A stretch of DNA of 64,000 nucleotides, from contig OZ020268.1 in the NCBI GenBank assembly GCA_963971225.1, forward strand, positions 15,353,032-15,417,031. Reading direction: 5' to 3'. Each line of letters opens with the position of its first letter. Positions within the stretch are counted from its first letter, which is position 1. A program made the position numbers and the translations under genes. The stretch is from Melieria omissa (lineage: Eukaryota; Arthropoda; Insecta; Diptera; Ulidiidae). The notes under the pieces were generated by a model that did no database searches, was not told the origin of the DNA, and saw nothing but the letters and a program-made list of their open reading frames with translations. This document shows positions 36,601 through 49,367 of this stretch, piece after piece.

Positions 36601-39600
36601 TTTTATTAATAATTGTTTTCTTTTTTTGAAAAAGTTTCGGATTGCTTTAGTGCAATTGCATTTGTATTTGTAAATTTCAAAAAAAGGTAGATTTTTTGTG
36701 TTTGAAAATAATTTCTCTTCATTGTTTATTCGTTTGTATTTTGTGGAAATTTGTGTTGGACGATGAAAAGTAACTAAAGCAAACAACAAATCACGTGAAA
36801 AAGTGTCAGCCCTTGAAAATAATTAAATCACTTGTCCGATTTCAAGGTGGAATAAATTGTTTGCAGGAAAATAAATTGTAGTTGGTTAGCATTGGCTCTG
36901 AAATGGTTCTAACTGACTGGTGGAAAACTTGTGACATGTGTACAATGGCCTAAAGCACGAGTCTCCGATTTTTGCTTTGCTTGGCTCCATTCAGGGTTGT
37001 TGATGAGTAATAGATGACACATGGCCGCAGTCCCTGTGTGTGTGTGTATGTGTATGTCTGCTGCAATTGGTGGTCAACACGAAATACAGTCGCGCAAACG
37101 CCTTATACAGACCGAATTTACGAGTGCCGCATGCGGCAGCCAATTGCAGTGACTGACTGACTGGCCGCGTGCATGTGCACCAGCGTCAACATTGCCAACG
37201 AAAAAGGAAACAAAATAAAAAAAAACGTTCAGCGCAAAGAAAGAAAATACGGCACGTACCCACCGACACACAAGCAGACTGACTGACGTGTAAAAAGTAA
37301 TACGCAAAAAATTGCAGCGCGCAAAACAATTGCTGCCGTTGCCGCTACTGCTGCTGCTGTTGCTGTTCTTGTTGACATCAGCTGCGCATTGACAAAAGAG
37401 TATCGTTGAAATTTAAATGACAATCGAGCACAATGGAAATGAAAACACAATATTGGGCAACGAAATCAGTTATATTCGATTCGTTGCATTACGTTGTAGC
37501 TGATTTAAAGAAACTTTAATAATGCTCGACATATGAAAAGCATACCAGTTTTTATAAGACTCATCTACATTGAAAGAGCTTGAGTCATTAGTCTGGAGTT
37601 GGTTTTGTAAATAGAATTAATTAATAGGATTGAGCTGTCTTCTAACGTTCTTTACTGGCTGTTCTCTTCTAATTGATTATTTCTCAAACAACTCGTATTT
37701 GAGGGTTTGCTTAACTATGACCTATGTTTCTTATTGGTAGCATGAGACTAACAAAATTCTCGCGCGTCGCTTATGTTGCTGAGTCAGAAGTCACAAAAAT
37801 GTGTTTTCTATATTTGGTGTTGGTTGAGTCAAGGTTGGGTCAACTTCTGACCCACGTCAACAAAGCATATGTACTATATTTCCTACTGCAATCTGAATTG
37901 ACTCAAACCGGTGAATCCCTCCAACATAACCAAGCCGTGCCCATAAGTCGTAGAAAGTATTTATTTAATAGCGTGGAATAATTGAAATCCTTGTGCAAGT
38001 CGTTGCCTCATATTAACGAATTAAATCATCGGCGAGTGCAATCATACTCGGCAGTAAATAAATGATGTGGTTAATAAATTCATTATGTACACAAGTAAAC
38101 AATAAAAGTTTTTATAAGCAAAAGCACGCAATGTTTTCGCTCGCAACGCGCCGGAGACCAGAGACCGAAGACCGTCGCTCGAACGGTCGATTGGTTGCAT
38201 GTAGGGACAATGGTGCGGACGCAACGACACACCTTGTTTGGGTGACAGACTGACAAGGTGACGACGGCAACGATGACGCTGACGTAGCTTTAAAAACAAT
38301 GTGTACGTTTCTGGGTTACTCCTCCTGCCTTCGACGAAAAGCCACAAAGTCGTTATTCGGGTCACATTCGGACAGTTTTAATGCCTTTTGCTGACCGCAG
38401 AAGTTGACCAAAACAGCCAAAAGCATATTTAACATTTTGTACTCTGTCGTTCTACTCGCTACTTTCAATTTTTCCCATTTCTCTTTGTCAATTTGCGGCA
38501 TGGCATGTCAAACGAATGCACCAAAGTGGTGGTGCATTATGCCGCCATGGCACCGGAAGGCTCATCAGTAGTGGATTCTTGTTGCCATTAGTTGCTTAAT
38601 AACTGGCGTCCCCTTGGTGCCGCTAAAATTTGCATTCTACCTGCAGCATAACCCACTTTTTGCGTCCATTGCCAATTTATTCCCAGCTGACTGCAGCAAT
38701 ATCAACAACAACGAGCACCACGACGCGTGTGTGCATTGTTGAGACAACACGGTTGCATTATGGCTGTTCTGACGTCAACTTGACGGGTGGTACATATCAC
38801 GTTTTGCTGTACGCACGTAAATTCTACAACTAAATTCAAATAAAATTGCACTCACACACACACACACGTCCAGCGCATTGACATGCAAGCGTGCTCCGAC
38901 ATACGCGTGTTCCCTTTGTTTTTCAATAGAAGAAAAAAAAACGACGAAATGTGTCATACAATGTTTGTCGTGGAAGACTGCGGTTCTAATTCCAATGCAT
39001 TCCCTTTTTTACTCATGTCCGAAGCTCAAATTCGCGCGACTGCAAAAGTGAGCGCAAAAATTTTTGCGCGGATATTAAAATATATAATATAATAAATAAT
39101 AATAAAATAATATAATAAAGAAGCAGTACGTCTCAAAGACGACTGTTACTACTGCATACAGAAATGTTGAGTAAATAAAAAATATATATTTTGTAGATAG
39201 GTTACAATAAGTATATTTCGCTTAATAATAGCAAAACGGAATTTTCCTAAACGGGAAATTTAATTTAAATTTTTCAAAATATTTACGTGATTTCCTGTTT
39301 ATTTGTCGCAATATTACGTTAATGCTTTGATCAAAATTCATTGATAAGCGTATAACGATTTTTTTCTCTATTTATTTATTGCATTTGCTTTGGGTTGTAA
39401 GCTAAACTATTAGACAAGTATGTAAAAACATAAAAAGAAAAACAGAATGCATTTGGCGACAATGTTGCTTTGTTGTAATTTAAATTATTTCAATTTATTC
39501 AAACACATGTGCATTCATTCAGAGACTCAGTCAGAGTTCATAGCGTTGCCCCATACCGCCAACAACTGGTCACGGATTGTGGCTGCAAAGGATTAGACTT

Positions 39601-39860
39601 TGGTGTAAACACGACAAAAAATGGCAGCAATGCAACTGAACAAACTGTTGAAACACTTTTATAGCCTGTGACATCAACAACTTAAAGTCTGGCTGTACTG
39701 GAGACTCCGTACAGAAAGAAACCTTGAAGAGGCTGTAAATTTCGTACAGTTGACCAAAATGAAGTGGGTCAAAAGTTGGGAAGAACTGTGCGCATATGAA
39801 ATTCTACATATATGAAAGATATTAAGTTTTGATTGAGTATTGAAAAATCAATCGTCATTT
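33615..39860. other. Intronic with leader-like islands
   Basis: No supported gene. G/C-richer islands lie at 34.2-35.5 kb and 37.1-37.4 kb. TG/GT dinucleotide runs lie at about 35009-35024 and 37033-37050. Overlapping open frames up to 186 codons at 34.4-35.4 kb occur on both strands at once, as expected of non-coding G/C-rich DNA. A 61-codon minus-strand frame at 38316-38501 is noted as a finding. Confidence 0.4.
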
Positions 39861-39861
39861 T

Positions 39862-40330
39862 CAGCAGTGTTCGTATTCGGTGAGAAACGAATACTGCAGC
39901 GCTCGTATTCGGTAATCGAGAACTTTGCTAAGTATTCGAAGATCAACGGTTTCATCGAATATTTTTATGCGCAGTATGTCACTTTTCCATGTGTATACTT
40001 GTGGTGCGGTTGAAGTGGCTTATTAGTAATTATTGAAGAAAGTAGCATAACAAATAAATATTAATATACAACATAAATATCTCTAAATAATCTTAGGAAT
40101 ATTAAAACGAGTATATTCGAATATTCAAGCAGTTTGTACTATTGTTCGAATGCTTTTGTCCTTGTTTTCCCGCTTCGAGCGAATATGAATAAATAGTGTC
40201 TACTCGTTTCTGCTCGGAGCTTACTCGTACTCGAAGAGAGCTGTACTCGTATTCATTCGGACCGGTCCGCAGAGATGAAATGAAGTATTCTATTCAAAAG
40301 CATTTGAATGTTTTCGAATAGCAAAAATGC
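39862..40330. repeat. Cluster of TATTCG/CGAATA motifs in both orientations
   Basis: Many copies of CGTATTCGG, CGAATAC, ACTCGTATTC and similar alternate in both orientations over about 470 bp, with CAGTGTTCG near the left and GCAGAGATGAA near the right. This looks like a decayed inverted-repeat element (hAT-like ends possible), but paired termini could not be proved. Confidence 0.35.
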
Positions 40331-42050
40331 ATACTCGCGCAGGACTCTAATGTCAACGTTTGATTACCTAATTTCCTGACATTTTCGATAACTTGTTGCA
40401 TTCTCGCCGTAGCACGCACGACAACGCATCGTGGTTGCAGTTGCTTATGAAGTTCCAAGCTATAAACCGAGCCATTTCCTTTCTTGCTTGGCTAATGACA
40501 CTTTATATGCATCAGGAGAAGCACATGCGGCAATGAATAATTCGAAATACATTTAAATAATCCATTATCGAGCAATTTAATGGCTAATGTTAACCTTTTA
40601 GTGGACGTATGTCTGAAAAATATGGTTGGTTTTCAATGATGATAAGGGGGATAGAGAAAGCCTTGCAATGTTGACATTTCAAATCTACGTAAATCTGCGC
40701 TTTGTAAATAATTGTGGATTGTTAATAGCCTATGTTCAGAGCTCTACTTCTGCTTGATCCAGCAGGTTCTCACAGGAGTTGAGTACTGACGCACTTCCAT
40801 GTTTAGGTAGGTTCGTGTCGACAATATTATCAGTATTGACTATGTTGTAGCTTTCGCCTATTTGAAATAGTCGCTGTAAATTTTAAATTACAGTCCGCCG
40901 TCAACGCTTGCGAGCATTTTCAATTTATTTCCCATTTGCATTCAATTAATTAATTAAATTGTTTACCATTAGAATGCATCAACACAGTCACCCATATGCA
41001 CACTGGCACTTGTGCGCCCTCGAAATGCCCGAGTATTGGTTATGGGTGTGCGATTCTACGCGCGAGTACCCGCAGCAATTCTCAGTGCCTCTCCATGCTG
41101 ATTAATATATAGTCTCACTTGAGACTCATGTGAGCATTTGCGGTCGCGCTCGTTGCAATTGGTGTGTTTGAATCGAGCAACGAAAAACTAAATGGGCAAT
41201 AATTAACATATAGAAATCAGCTACAACTACAATAATAAAAACGAAAGAACAATAAAGCACAATAAAGCGAAATACGACGTGCTATCAGCTAAGCTTTTGA
41301 CTTCCTGTATAGTACAAGTATGTATGTAGGGATTGCGGAATATAGGATAGGCCAACTACTCGTAATAATCAGGAACGGGTGGAGAGCTTCTTACCATCAC
41401 TCAGCTTATGATTTGTAACATTTGTGAATATAGTATGGTATGTTCTTGTGTGAGTCGGGAGTTGAGTCTCAGAGCTTGTTCAGCCAAGGGAATGAAATTC
41501 CGTACGGATTAAGTTTACAATAATTTTATTTTTTCAATTTCACAAAATTGCGAAAATCATTGGTTGTACTACTCTCTTCACATCTTAATATGCCATCAAA
41601 TTTCCGGCGGATGGATATATGAAGTATGACTCAGCAAAATCGCACAGCACAGTCGATTGTGCTCCGCTCACTGTGGGATAACGAAACGCTGCTTGTTGTT
41701 GCAAAATATATCAAATGTACTGTAGTAACATGTTGTGACACGTCCAGTTTTTTGTATCTCAAAAGATCATGAAATCAAAGCATTAATTCTCACTTTTGTG
41801 AATAATTATTTTAAATTGTATTTCTCTAAATTCACTACGGCAAATTTCTTAAATGTATTCATGTCGGCGTTTAGCCCGGTTTCATTGCATTTGTTGCGTA
41901 CGGGTACACGTCCTGAGCTAATGAAAGGGAGAGTCTGTAAGATGGTGGGAAATTTCATAATGTATCTTGTTAGCTTTATGTTTCCTCAAAACAACAAAGC
42001 AGTATTCTGTGATTGCTACTCTCAGTGATTGTTGAAGATACTGAAATGAA
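40331..42050. other. Intronic, no feature proved
   Basis: A/T-rich. A TATA-like stretch followed by a small palindrome (agtctc ... gagact) lies near 41103-41130 and could be a weak promoter. No gene seen. Confidence 0.35.
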
Positions 42051-42110
42051 CTGAAATGGAATGCTGGAATGGAAGGGAATGAAATGGAAGGGAATGGAAT
42101 GGAATGGAAG
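42051..42110. repeat. GGAAT-type simple repeat
   Basis: Degenerate tandem GGAAT/GGAAG units. A shorter GGAAT patch recurs at about 45490-45515. Confidence 0.75.
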
Positions 42111-42150
42111 AAGTTGGATAACGAAGGAGCCCATCGTTATCCAACTTCTT
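42108..42150. repeat. Perfect 17-bp hairpin
   Basis: AAGAAGTTGGATAACGA at 42108-42124, a 9-base spacer, then its exact reverse complement at 42134-42150. It directly follows the GGAAT repeat. No run of T follows, and its role is unknown. Confidence 0.85.
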
Positions 42151-42474
42151 TTCGTTTTTGGACCGTTGTATCATAGATTTTACATACCGTTGATGTCTGA
42201 GAACAATTCAAAATGTAAGAAGTAATACCAGCAATTAAGCTGAGTGTTGATAGGATGCGGTAGAATCACGAGTGAGTAGCCTAACCGCAATTGTTAGGTT
42301 CAAGTCGAGTGCTCGAAATTTGCTTTTTCGGATTACTTCACAATTCGGAGCACCGGATAAATAAGTCTGCATCACATTTTGGCAATGTTCAATTTATGAA
42401 TTTGAGAGCCAAGTTAAATGTATCTAATTAAAATTTGAACATATGAGCCAACATATTTGAACAAATCTGTTATA

Positions 42475-42865
42475 ATAGTGTAACGATAACCTGTCGGTAA
42501 CGACACCCTGTCGCTATGAATGCTTTTACGATCATACTTTTAGGCACGAGCTTTTAAAGTACGGCCGGATGGCTATAATTTCGATATGGCAAGAATGTAG
42601 TAATGCGATATGCGAGAACGATCGAGATTGGAATGTGCCAGAACATTTGGCGCGATAAGCATACAAGTATAAAAGGCAGCCGGTTACAGTGCAGAGGGAC
42701 AGTCTGATTTGAATAAGCAATGGTGAAATACGGAATATTCCAGTGTTGCAAGTGTAAGGGCAGCAATGTGTAAATTTGTAAATGAAGTGAATTGAAGTGG
42801 TTTTATTTTTGAAGCACAATCCAGAGAGACGAATAACTCTACAGACCTAGTTTTCGTAACAATAG
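42475..42865 (+). mobile_element. Candidate solo LTR of a Ty3/gypsy-like retrotransposon
   Basis: The candidate LTR is 42479-42861 (383 bp), begins TGTAACGATAACC, ends TTCGTAACA and is flanked by ATAG at 42475-42478 and 42862-42865, a 4-bp target duplication. Inside is a good TATA box, TATAAAAGGCAGC at about 42670, with ACAGTCTG roughly 30 bases after it as a candidate initiator. No internal retrotransposon sequence or second LTR is seen in the window, so a solo LTR left by recombination is the reading. Confidence 0.5.
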
Positions 42866-44299
42866 CAATAACTTTGTGACCATTAAACAATTGAACAAAT
42901 TAAAGCCACCCATAATTTTATGTGCATTGAGCAATAAGTGTAGAAATTTGCTACGCAATTTTGAAGCGAATTGAAGTCAAAGCCAAATTTTCCTAATTAC
43001 TATCAGCAATTACTAATTTGCATCGCTGCGATTATCTTTCATTGTATCAATATCATTGTCGTATCGTAAATGTTACCTTTTGTATAGACTGCACTCTAAA
43101 AAATTTACGGAGTAAAAGAGTAATGCACCCTTGAACAAATTTAGAACACGCGCTGCTGAAACGGAATTTGTGGCGTTCAGAATGACATTTCGCAATTAAA
43201 TACACAGCCACAAAAATGAGGTGAGGGGGGGCAGGTTGGAAAAATTTAGAACGCAAATCAACTCATAATTTGCGATTAAAATTTCACAAAAGATTTGCAG
43301 GCGTTCGAATAAATAATCGCAAATTTCTTATTTCGCATTTATTTGGCTGGACTATGAGTCAACGAGAAGGCCGCGTACGCAGTGCTGGGTGGTTCAAATT
43401 GAGCGGATTTGAGTCGATTCGATTCGAGTCGTTGAATCGTTGGAGCGTACGAATAATTTAGCAGGAGTAGCAGGTGCTATTGAACTTGTCTGTATCGCTT
43501 CTGTCCGTCGCTATATGTGTTGGTATGTGCGTACCGTGCTTTGATATTTGCCAAATTACTGCGCTTGCAAATAATAATCGCTTCTACGTTTTTCTGCCAT
43601 CTGTTTATGTGTGTGTGTGTGGCTAAGTCGCGCTAAATTATTCACCAAAAACATTTATTTAAGGCTTCACTTTATTTCAGTCTTGTTGCTACTTCTAATT
43701 GCCGCTCTGGCATGCACGACAAACAGTCGGTGAAACTGAAAAGTCTCTGTCAGCGTGCTTTGAATTGCGTTGCAATTTTTGTTTGCTTCTTTGCGCATAC
43801 ATAAATATGTATTACTTTCCGCTGCTGTTTTGGTTTATTGTTCAGCGATGCTGGATGCCTGACTTTATGGTGCTGCTAGTTAGACTTTGGCCACTGCTAA
43901 TTTCCGATCCAATTCTCTACGCAGCGCAAGCCAGTCGGCATGATTATGATTTGTCATTGACCTTGAGCTCAAAAGCCAAAAGTTCATTCACTTTGCTTAA
44001 ACTTTGAGGTGGGGAGAGTGTTCTAGTTTGTTGCGACCAAGCGTTTTTGGGGGGGAAAGGGAAAAATTGTCAAGCACAGTTTGTTATCATTGATTAGTTG
44101 CATGTGATATGCCTAAATATAAAGTGAAATTAATGAGATAGAGGAGTTCAGTAGAAAAGTTTTCGACAAGTCTTAATCAATTGCGTTTTGTTGTTGGTTG
44201 TTGCATTAGAACAGTGGCCGCGTAAAGGTTCTACATTAGGTTCTTTAGTTCCAGTAGCTTTGATTCGGAATAAAAATAGCGTTTTTTATAGCATTAAGC
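42866..44299. other. Intronic, no feature proved
   Basis: Moderately A/T-rich; a TG run at about 43607-43620. A 102-codon plus frame at 43699-44007 is unrecognised. Confidence 0.4.
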
Positions 44300-44472
44300 T
44301 TAACCCTTTCGCTACAGATTTTTACTGGGGAAAGTTAAAATTTTAAATTTTACGTTTAAGGCTTCTGTGTGATTATACTAGCAACATTTCATAAGAAATT
44401 TTTTAATTTTTATACTCGGACCCTGTATTTTAGAATGTTTTTCTTTGGAGCAACCACCTCGTTGTGGCTGTA
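44300..44472. mobile_element. TTAA-flanked repeat, copy 2
   Basis: Starts TTAACCCTTTCGCTACAG and is homologous, in reverse orientation, to 33445-33614 through to the GTGGCTGTA end. The far TTAA is degenerate. Confidence 0.6.
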
Positions 44473-44688
44473 ATAATTATTTAAACATACAACTTTTTGC
44501 GCATAACGAAAATTTGAATATTTCTTCATTTACTTCAGCCAAAATTAAAAGAAAAGTATCTAAATTGAAAGAAAACGTCAAATTAAAAAGTTATCTAATT
44601 TGTCTGCTTCTTCTTTCTTTACTATGTCAAGAGATACAATTAAAAAAACACGTATACTTCTTTTCTTTAAACTTAAACATTCAGTTTA

Positions 44689-45199
44689 TTAACCCATATC
44701 GGCCCAATGTTCGATTAATCGAACAGTAAATTTTAGCATTTTCCATAAATTTTTTTGGGCTGATTTGTAACAAATAATAACAAAAGTTAACATGGGATAT
44801 TTTGTATAATATGGGATAAATATATTCATTTCTCGCACCTCTTCCCAGTTGTATGAATTCCCCAAACAAAAGGTAATTTTTACATAATTTCAAAAGCACC
44901 GAAAAACATTAAAAAACAATAATATTTAAAAAAGTAAAAAAAAAGTGCAGTCTTGTTCAAAATTGATCAAACTCTCGAAAATATATTTACACTTTTCCCA
45001 TAAAACCAATATTATAGCCACAATATATATTTATAGTTAGGTGTTCGATTTATTAAACACCCAATATCTCGAAAACCAAAAATCTGAAAATTTGTTTTAC
45101 CCCATATTTGAATTGTCCGACCTTAATTAATTTTTCTCCTTAAAAAAACTGTTTCATTCGAATATTGACAAAAAAAATTGCTGGGCTTATATGGGTTAA
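44689..45199. mobile_element. TTAA-flanked piggyBac-like element (511 bp)
   Basis: Left end TTAACCCATATCGGCCCA and right end, in reverse complement, TTAACCCATATAAGCCCA: an inverted repeat with two mismatches, bounded by TTAA. Interior A/T-rich with a small palindrome (GTTCGATTAATCGAAC). No transposase seen. Confidence 0.68.
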
Positions 45200-45543
45200 T
45201 TTCGTATTTTTCCAAAAACTTCAAACTATTCTAAGGATCAATAAAAAATGTGTTCCCGAAACCATGGAGGCTTCAGACGTCCACAAAGTAGCGTGTTGCC
45301 ATATGGCAACAAATTTGCGAAAGGGTTCATTTGTAGTTTGTTCACAAAAAGCAATGGTAGCATTTATTTTTGACTCGGTATTGTCATTGACGATTTCAGT
45401 TTCATGCCATTTATTCTGATCTCCATTGTGCGCACAAAATGATCACAGAGCTGGTTTTCCTTGGTCCTTTGTGAGTAGATCAATTGGAGTATGGAATTGG
45501 AATGAATGGAATGGAAAAAAGTGGTTTAGAAGTGTACATATAT

Positions 45544-45790
45544 CTGTGGTCAAAAGCAATAACCGCCTAAGTCGAAAATTGCTGTTTCGAGCAATCTTGC
45601 TTTAAAGTTTTAGCGCGCAGTGTGTTTGTTATGGGAATGCGATTAGGTTTTTATTAATAACTTTTTTAATTTTAAAGTTACAAACTCCCCGATTTTACAC
45701 AAACGTAGAGCACAGTCAAGGGAACGTGGTGGCATCCATAACTCAATTTCTTCTTAAGTCGACTTAAGCGGTTTTTGCTTTTGACCACAG
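45544..45790. mobile_element. MITE, subfamily B, copy 2 (247 bp, full length)
   Basis: Both ends start CTGTGGTCAAAAGC with AATAACCGCCTAAGTCGA following on the left (one or two mismatches on the right). Flanked by ATATAT on both sides, compatible with a 4- to 6-bp duplication. It aligns along its length with 33207-33442. Confidence 0.87.
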
Positions 45791-48700
45791 ATATATGTCA
45801 TCTAAATGGTATCACATCCTTACTGAAATATGCTGTAGTATTATTTTGCAAAGAAAGTCAAAGTATAGTCTTTTATATGAATGTTCCGATTGAAAGAAGA
45901 TTGAGATTTTTTCCATTAGTGCTTCTCCATTATGACCGAAAACTTCTTAAAATATCTCTGGGTGTTGGAATTTATTTAATTAAAATGTGACAGTTGCGCG
46001 CATTGTTCCCTATTCTGGGTGCTGTTGTGTTATTCGTTCGTATTTAGTTCAACAGTCTCGGTCAGTATTGTTGGAAAGTTCATTGACAACATTTCAATGC
46101 CATGCATATTAAATATGTATATTTTTGACGATTACTGTCACTGTACAGTGTGATAAAAGTGAGACACTGGCTTTTTTGGAAACTTTGAGCTATCGATGAG
46201 ATAAGAAATAAACAATTTAATCAACTATTTATAACTGAAAATTATTAAAATAGAAAATAGCAAAAGCTTCAAGATTAAGAATAAATACAAATAAATTCAT
46301 TGAATTAAATAAAAAATATATATAACTGCAGACTGAAATAATACGAACAATAAAACCCAAAAATAGACAACAAATACTATACCCGTGCAATATAAGTAAG
46401 AACGAACATAGATACAAAAATATGTTTTATTTTGCTATCGTCAAAAATAAGTTCTGCAAAAATCATACGGCACACTTTTAGTAAATCTCCACGCCATGAG
46501 CGGCAACGTCATAGAGCGTGTTTCGTTTCCGGCCGTTTCGCCTTGGCACGGAATTGTAGAACGTCACAGCGTGCCTGCGTTTATATGGGGCGCGAATGAG
46601 GTTTTCAGCTGTCAAATGCATTTCTTAAAACGCTTCTCAATAACTTATTACACTGTCCGCACCGCCGAGCGCCGCCGCCAGCCACACCGTACGCGATGCG
46701 AAATTGTTTATTTATATTCCGCAATTGCTGCTGCTGCTGATGAAACGAAACGTAACGAAAAAATTGAGACCAGCACATTTGATTGCTGCCCAGCCTGCCC
46801 GACTGACTGCCTGAGTGCTTGGGTGCCTAAATGCCTGCGTCAGGCGCACTAAACGCTGGCGTTTAAAAATAACCTCACAACAGCAACGACAATAGCAATA
46901 GCAACAACTACGTCGGCCGTGACGCTGACAGCGGCAAGTAACAATAACAACAACGACGGCAGCAGTAGCAGCCGGCCAACTAGCCAGGCAGCAGTTGTGG
47001 CCGCGGCCGCAGTGCAAATAGGAATCTATAAATTGCTGCTAGCTGCTTGGTTGGTTGCTTGTGGTTGATTCGTATGTGCGGCTGTTGCTAGCAACATACT
47101 TTTTTCGGTTGCTAATTCTAAATTTTTCTGCGAGTGCGTTTTTGTCGCTTTCGTTTGCTTCTCGTCAAAATTATTTTTTTTATTTGCTTTGAAATTCCGG
47201 CATTTGTTGTGGCGTTGCAAACTGCTCTGCGCAATTGTTACTGGCGAATTGTGAATGCGTTTTGCACGGTTTCGGGTGAACCTGGAACTGGTGAGAATGT
47301 GCTGCCAGCAGCAGTTTAGTGTCAGTTGCAGTTGCGGCTGATTAAAAATAACGCAAACTTTGCTGTTTCGCTTCTAACTCAATCAACCCCGATAATTCTT
47401 TTGGTGTTTTGTTGTCTGCAAAGTGATTTCATTGGTCGATTGGGGTGTGTTCTCATTGATAAATCCGCATAGATCTTTATAATTGATTATATTTATGTAT
47501 GTAAAACGATAATACAATGGCTGGGATCGAGCTGTGCATACGATTTTTTAACTTTATCCCTTTTGTTTGTAACTATTTTACTCTGTGAAGTTGGCCGTTG
47601 CTTGTTTTTCGCTTTTATGAACAATAGTTCAAAGAACGTTTTTCATACACGACCGTCTGACTTGTGATCCACATAGAAGTGATAATGGTTTGTTTCAGAT
47701 TTGTATTCAGATTTGTTTCAAATTTGAAGTGCGCTCTCTCACCCACAAATAGCTGAAATCCATTGCTTTATTATTCTGTAATATTTTATTTTGGTTACGA
47801 TTTCGCCAGTAAACATTTCGCATTGCTGCCGCATTGTATTTGTCAGCTATTCGTTTATGGAAATTGTTCCTTTTATCTCATTTCAGACACTACTAGTGTC
47901 TGTTGCTAATTGAGAAGAAGAAGCAACAAAAATATTTGTGTACATACTTACATTAGCCAAGTTAAAACAATTGCACAGTTGTTATTGCTGATATTTTGGT
48001 CATTTGTCATTGTTGTTGTAAGTGTTGTGGTGTGCTGCTGCTTTAGCTCGCGCATATCCACAATAAATTGCAAATCTAGCATTCACATGTGAACAATTTT
48101 CGCCTTGTTCTCATTGCGCTATACAATTTATTTTTCATATCTGGCCACAACAACTACAACAATTGATGCCACTGTTGCTGCCTCTGTTGGTTAGTCTATT
48201 TTTGTATCGAAATAAGATAAAACAAAGGATTTAAGTGCTTTCTTGTTGTTGTGGCATAAGTGTATGTGTATGTTTTTCCTCATTTATTGAAATAGTTTAG
48301 AAATTCGTTTTATTTTTAAAACACTGATTACGCTATGCATCAGCTGTGACTATGCATCAGCGGCGCTCCTCCTGATTGCTACTTCAAGACTGTTCTCCTC
48401 TAAAACATTACGCATACGCCGAAAATTACTACACCGAAAAGAGTGACGCATAGGAGTTAAATTTAACCGTTTATTTTGTTGCATGCACGTTGCTAGTTGA
48501 CTCTAGTGACGTTTGTTGTTGTAGTAAATGCTCCGCTGACTGCATTTATGTTCCAAACTTACTTTTTTAGACGTGTTTGTTTAACCATACAATTAAGTTA
48601 ATATTCGATAGTTCGTATTAGACCATTTGTAAACTACATTCACGGCTTTGCAGAAACAAAAAAATGTTTAACCTTATTTCCCAGAAATGAGCCTCACAGT

Positions 48701-49236
48701 CTCACTAAAGATTTCAAAAGGTGATAAATCCAAAAGATTTTCGATCTAGACACTTAGACTTAGACACTTTTTGTACTTTTTAAACAAATGTTTTCAGTCA
48801 TTTAGCTCATATAAGCCTAACGTCTCACTTCTGGGTTTATGTTACTTTTAAAAATCTGGGAATTAGGGTTAAACGCGGATAAGGCTCGGTATTATCCTCC
48901 AATTGACAGAATTAAAAACATTGAGGATTTTTTGTCAGTAATAGGTGTAATGGCTATAATTTCTCTGTATATACTAACAGTCGAGACTTTTATGCCAAAA
49001 TGGGTTGGAGTTTTGATGAGAGTTCCTCTGTAATCACATCATTTTCTGAATGAGAACCGATAGCACTTTACCTCTGCATGATTTCCTTATCCCGATCAAA
49101 TTTACTCTTATTGTTGTCCAAATAATTTTTTATCTCAATTTCGTTTTTTGTATTTTCTGTGTACCGTAGACAAAGTTCCTTCCCAGCGAGAATTTTTCTC
49201 TTTTTCGAGTATTGCTAAAGTGTCTAAAATGATATC
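45791..49236. other. Intronic with a leader-like island
   Basis: No supported gene. The 46.5-47.3 kb island is G/C-richer with CAA/CAG runs and could be an alternative untranslated exon. A small palindrome (cagacact ... agtgtctg) lies near 47885. Frames up to 118 codons are unrecognised. Confidence 0.4.
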
Positions 49237-49367
49237 GAGAACGAGAAAAATGACGCTATCGTAACGATGTCGTGAATTTTGAAAATCTCGATATGGTTGC
49301 GATATGGAAATTATCTTATCCGAGATATCGTAACGTAATGTCAGGAGAAAGAGGATAATCATAATGT

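Noticed and set aside
46496..46852. 118-codon plus frame
   Set aside because: No family resemblance and sits in a leader-like island; no splice context supports it.
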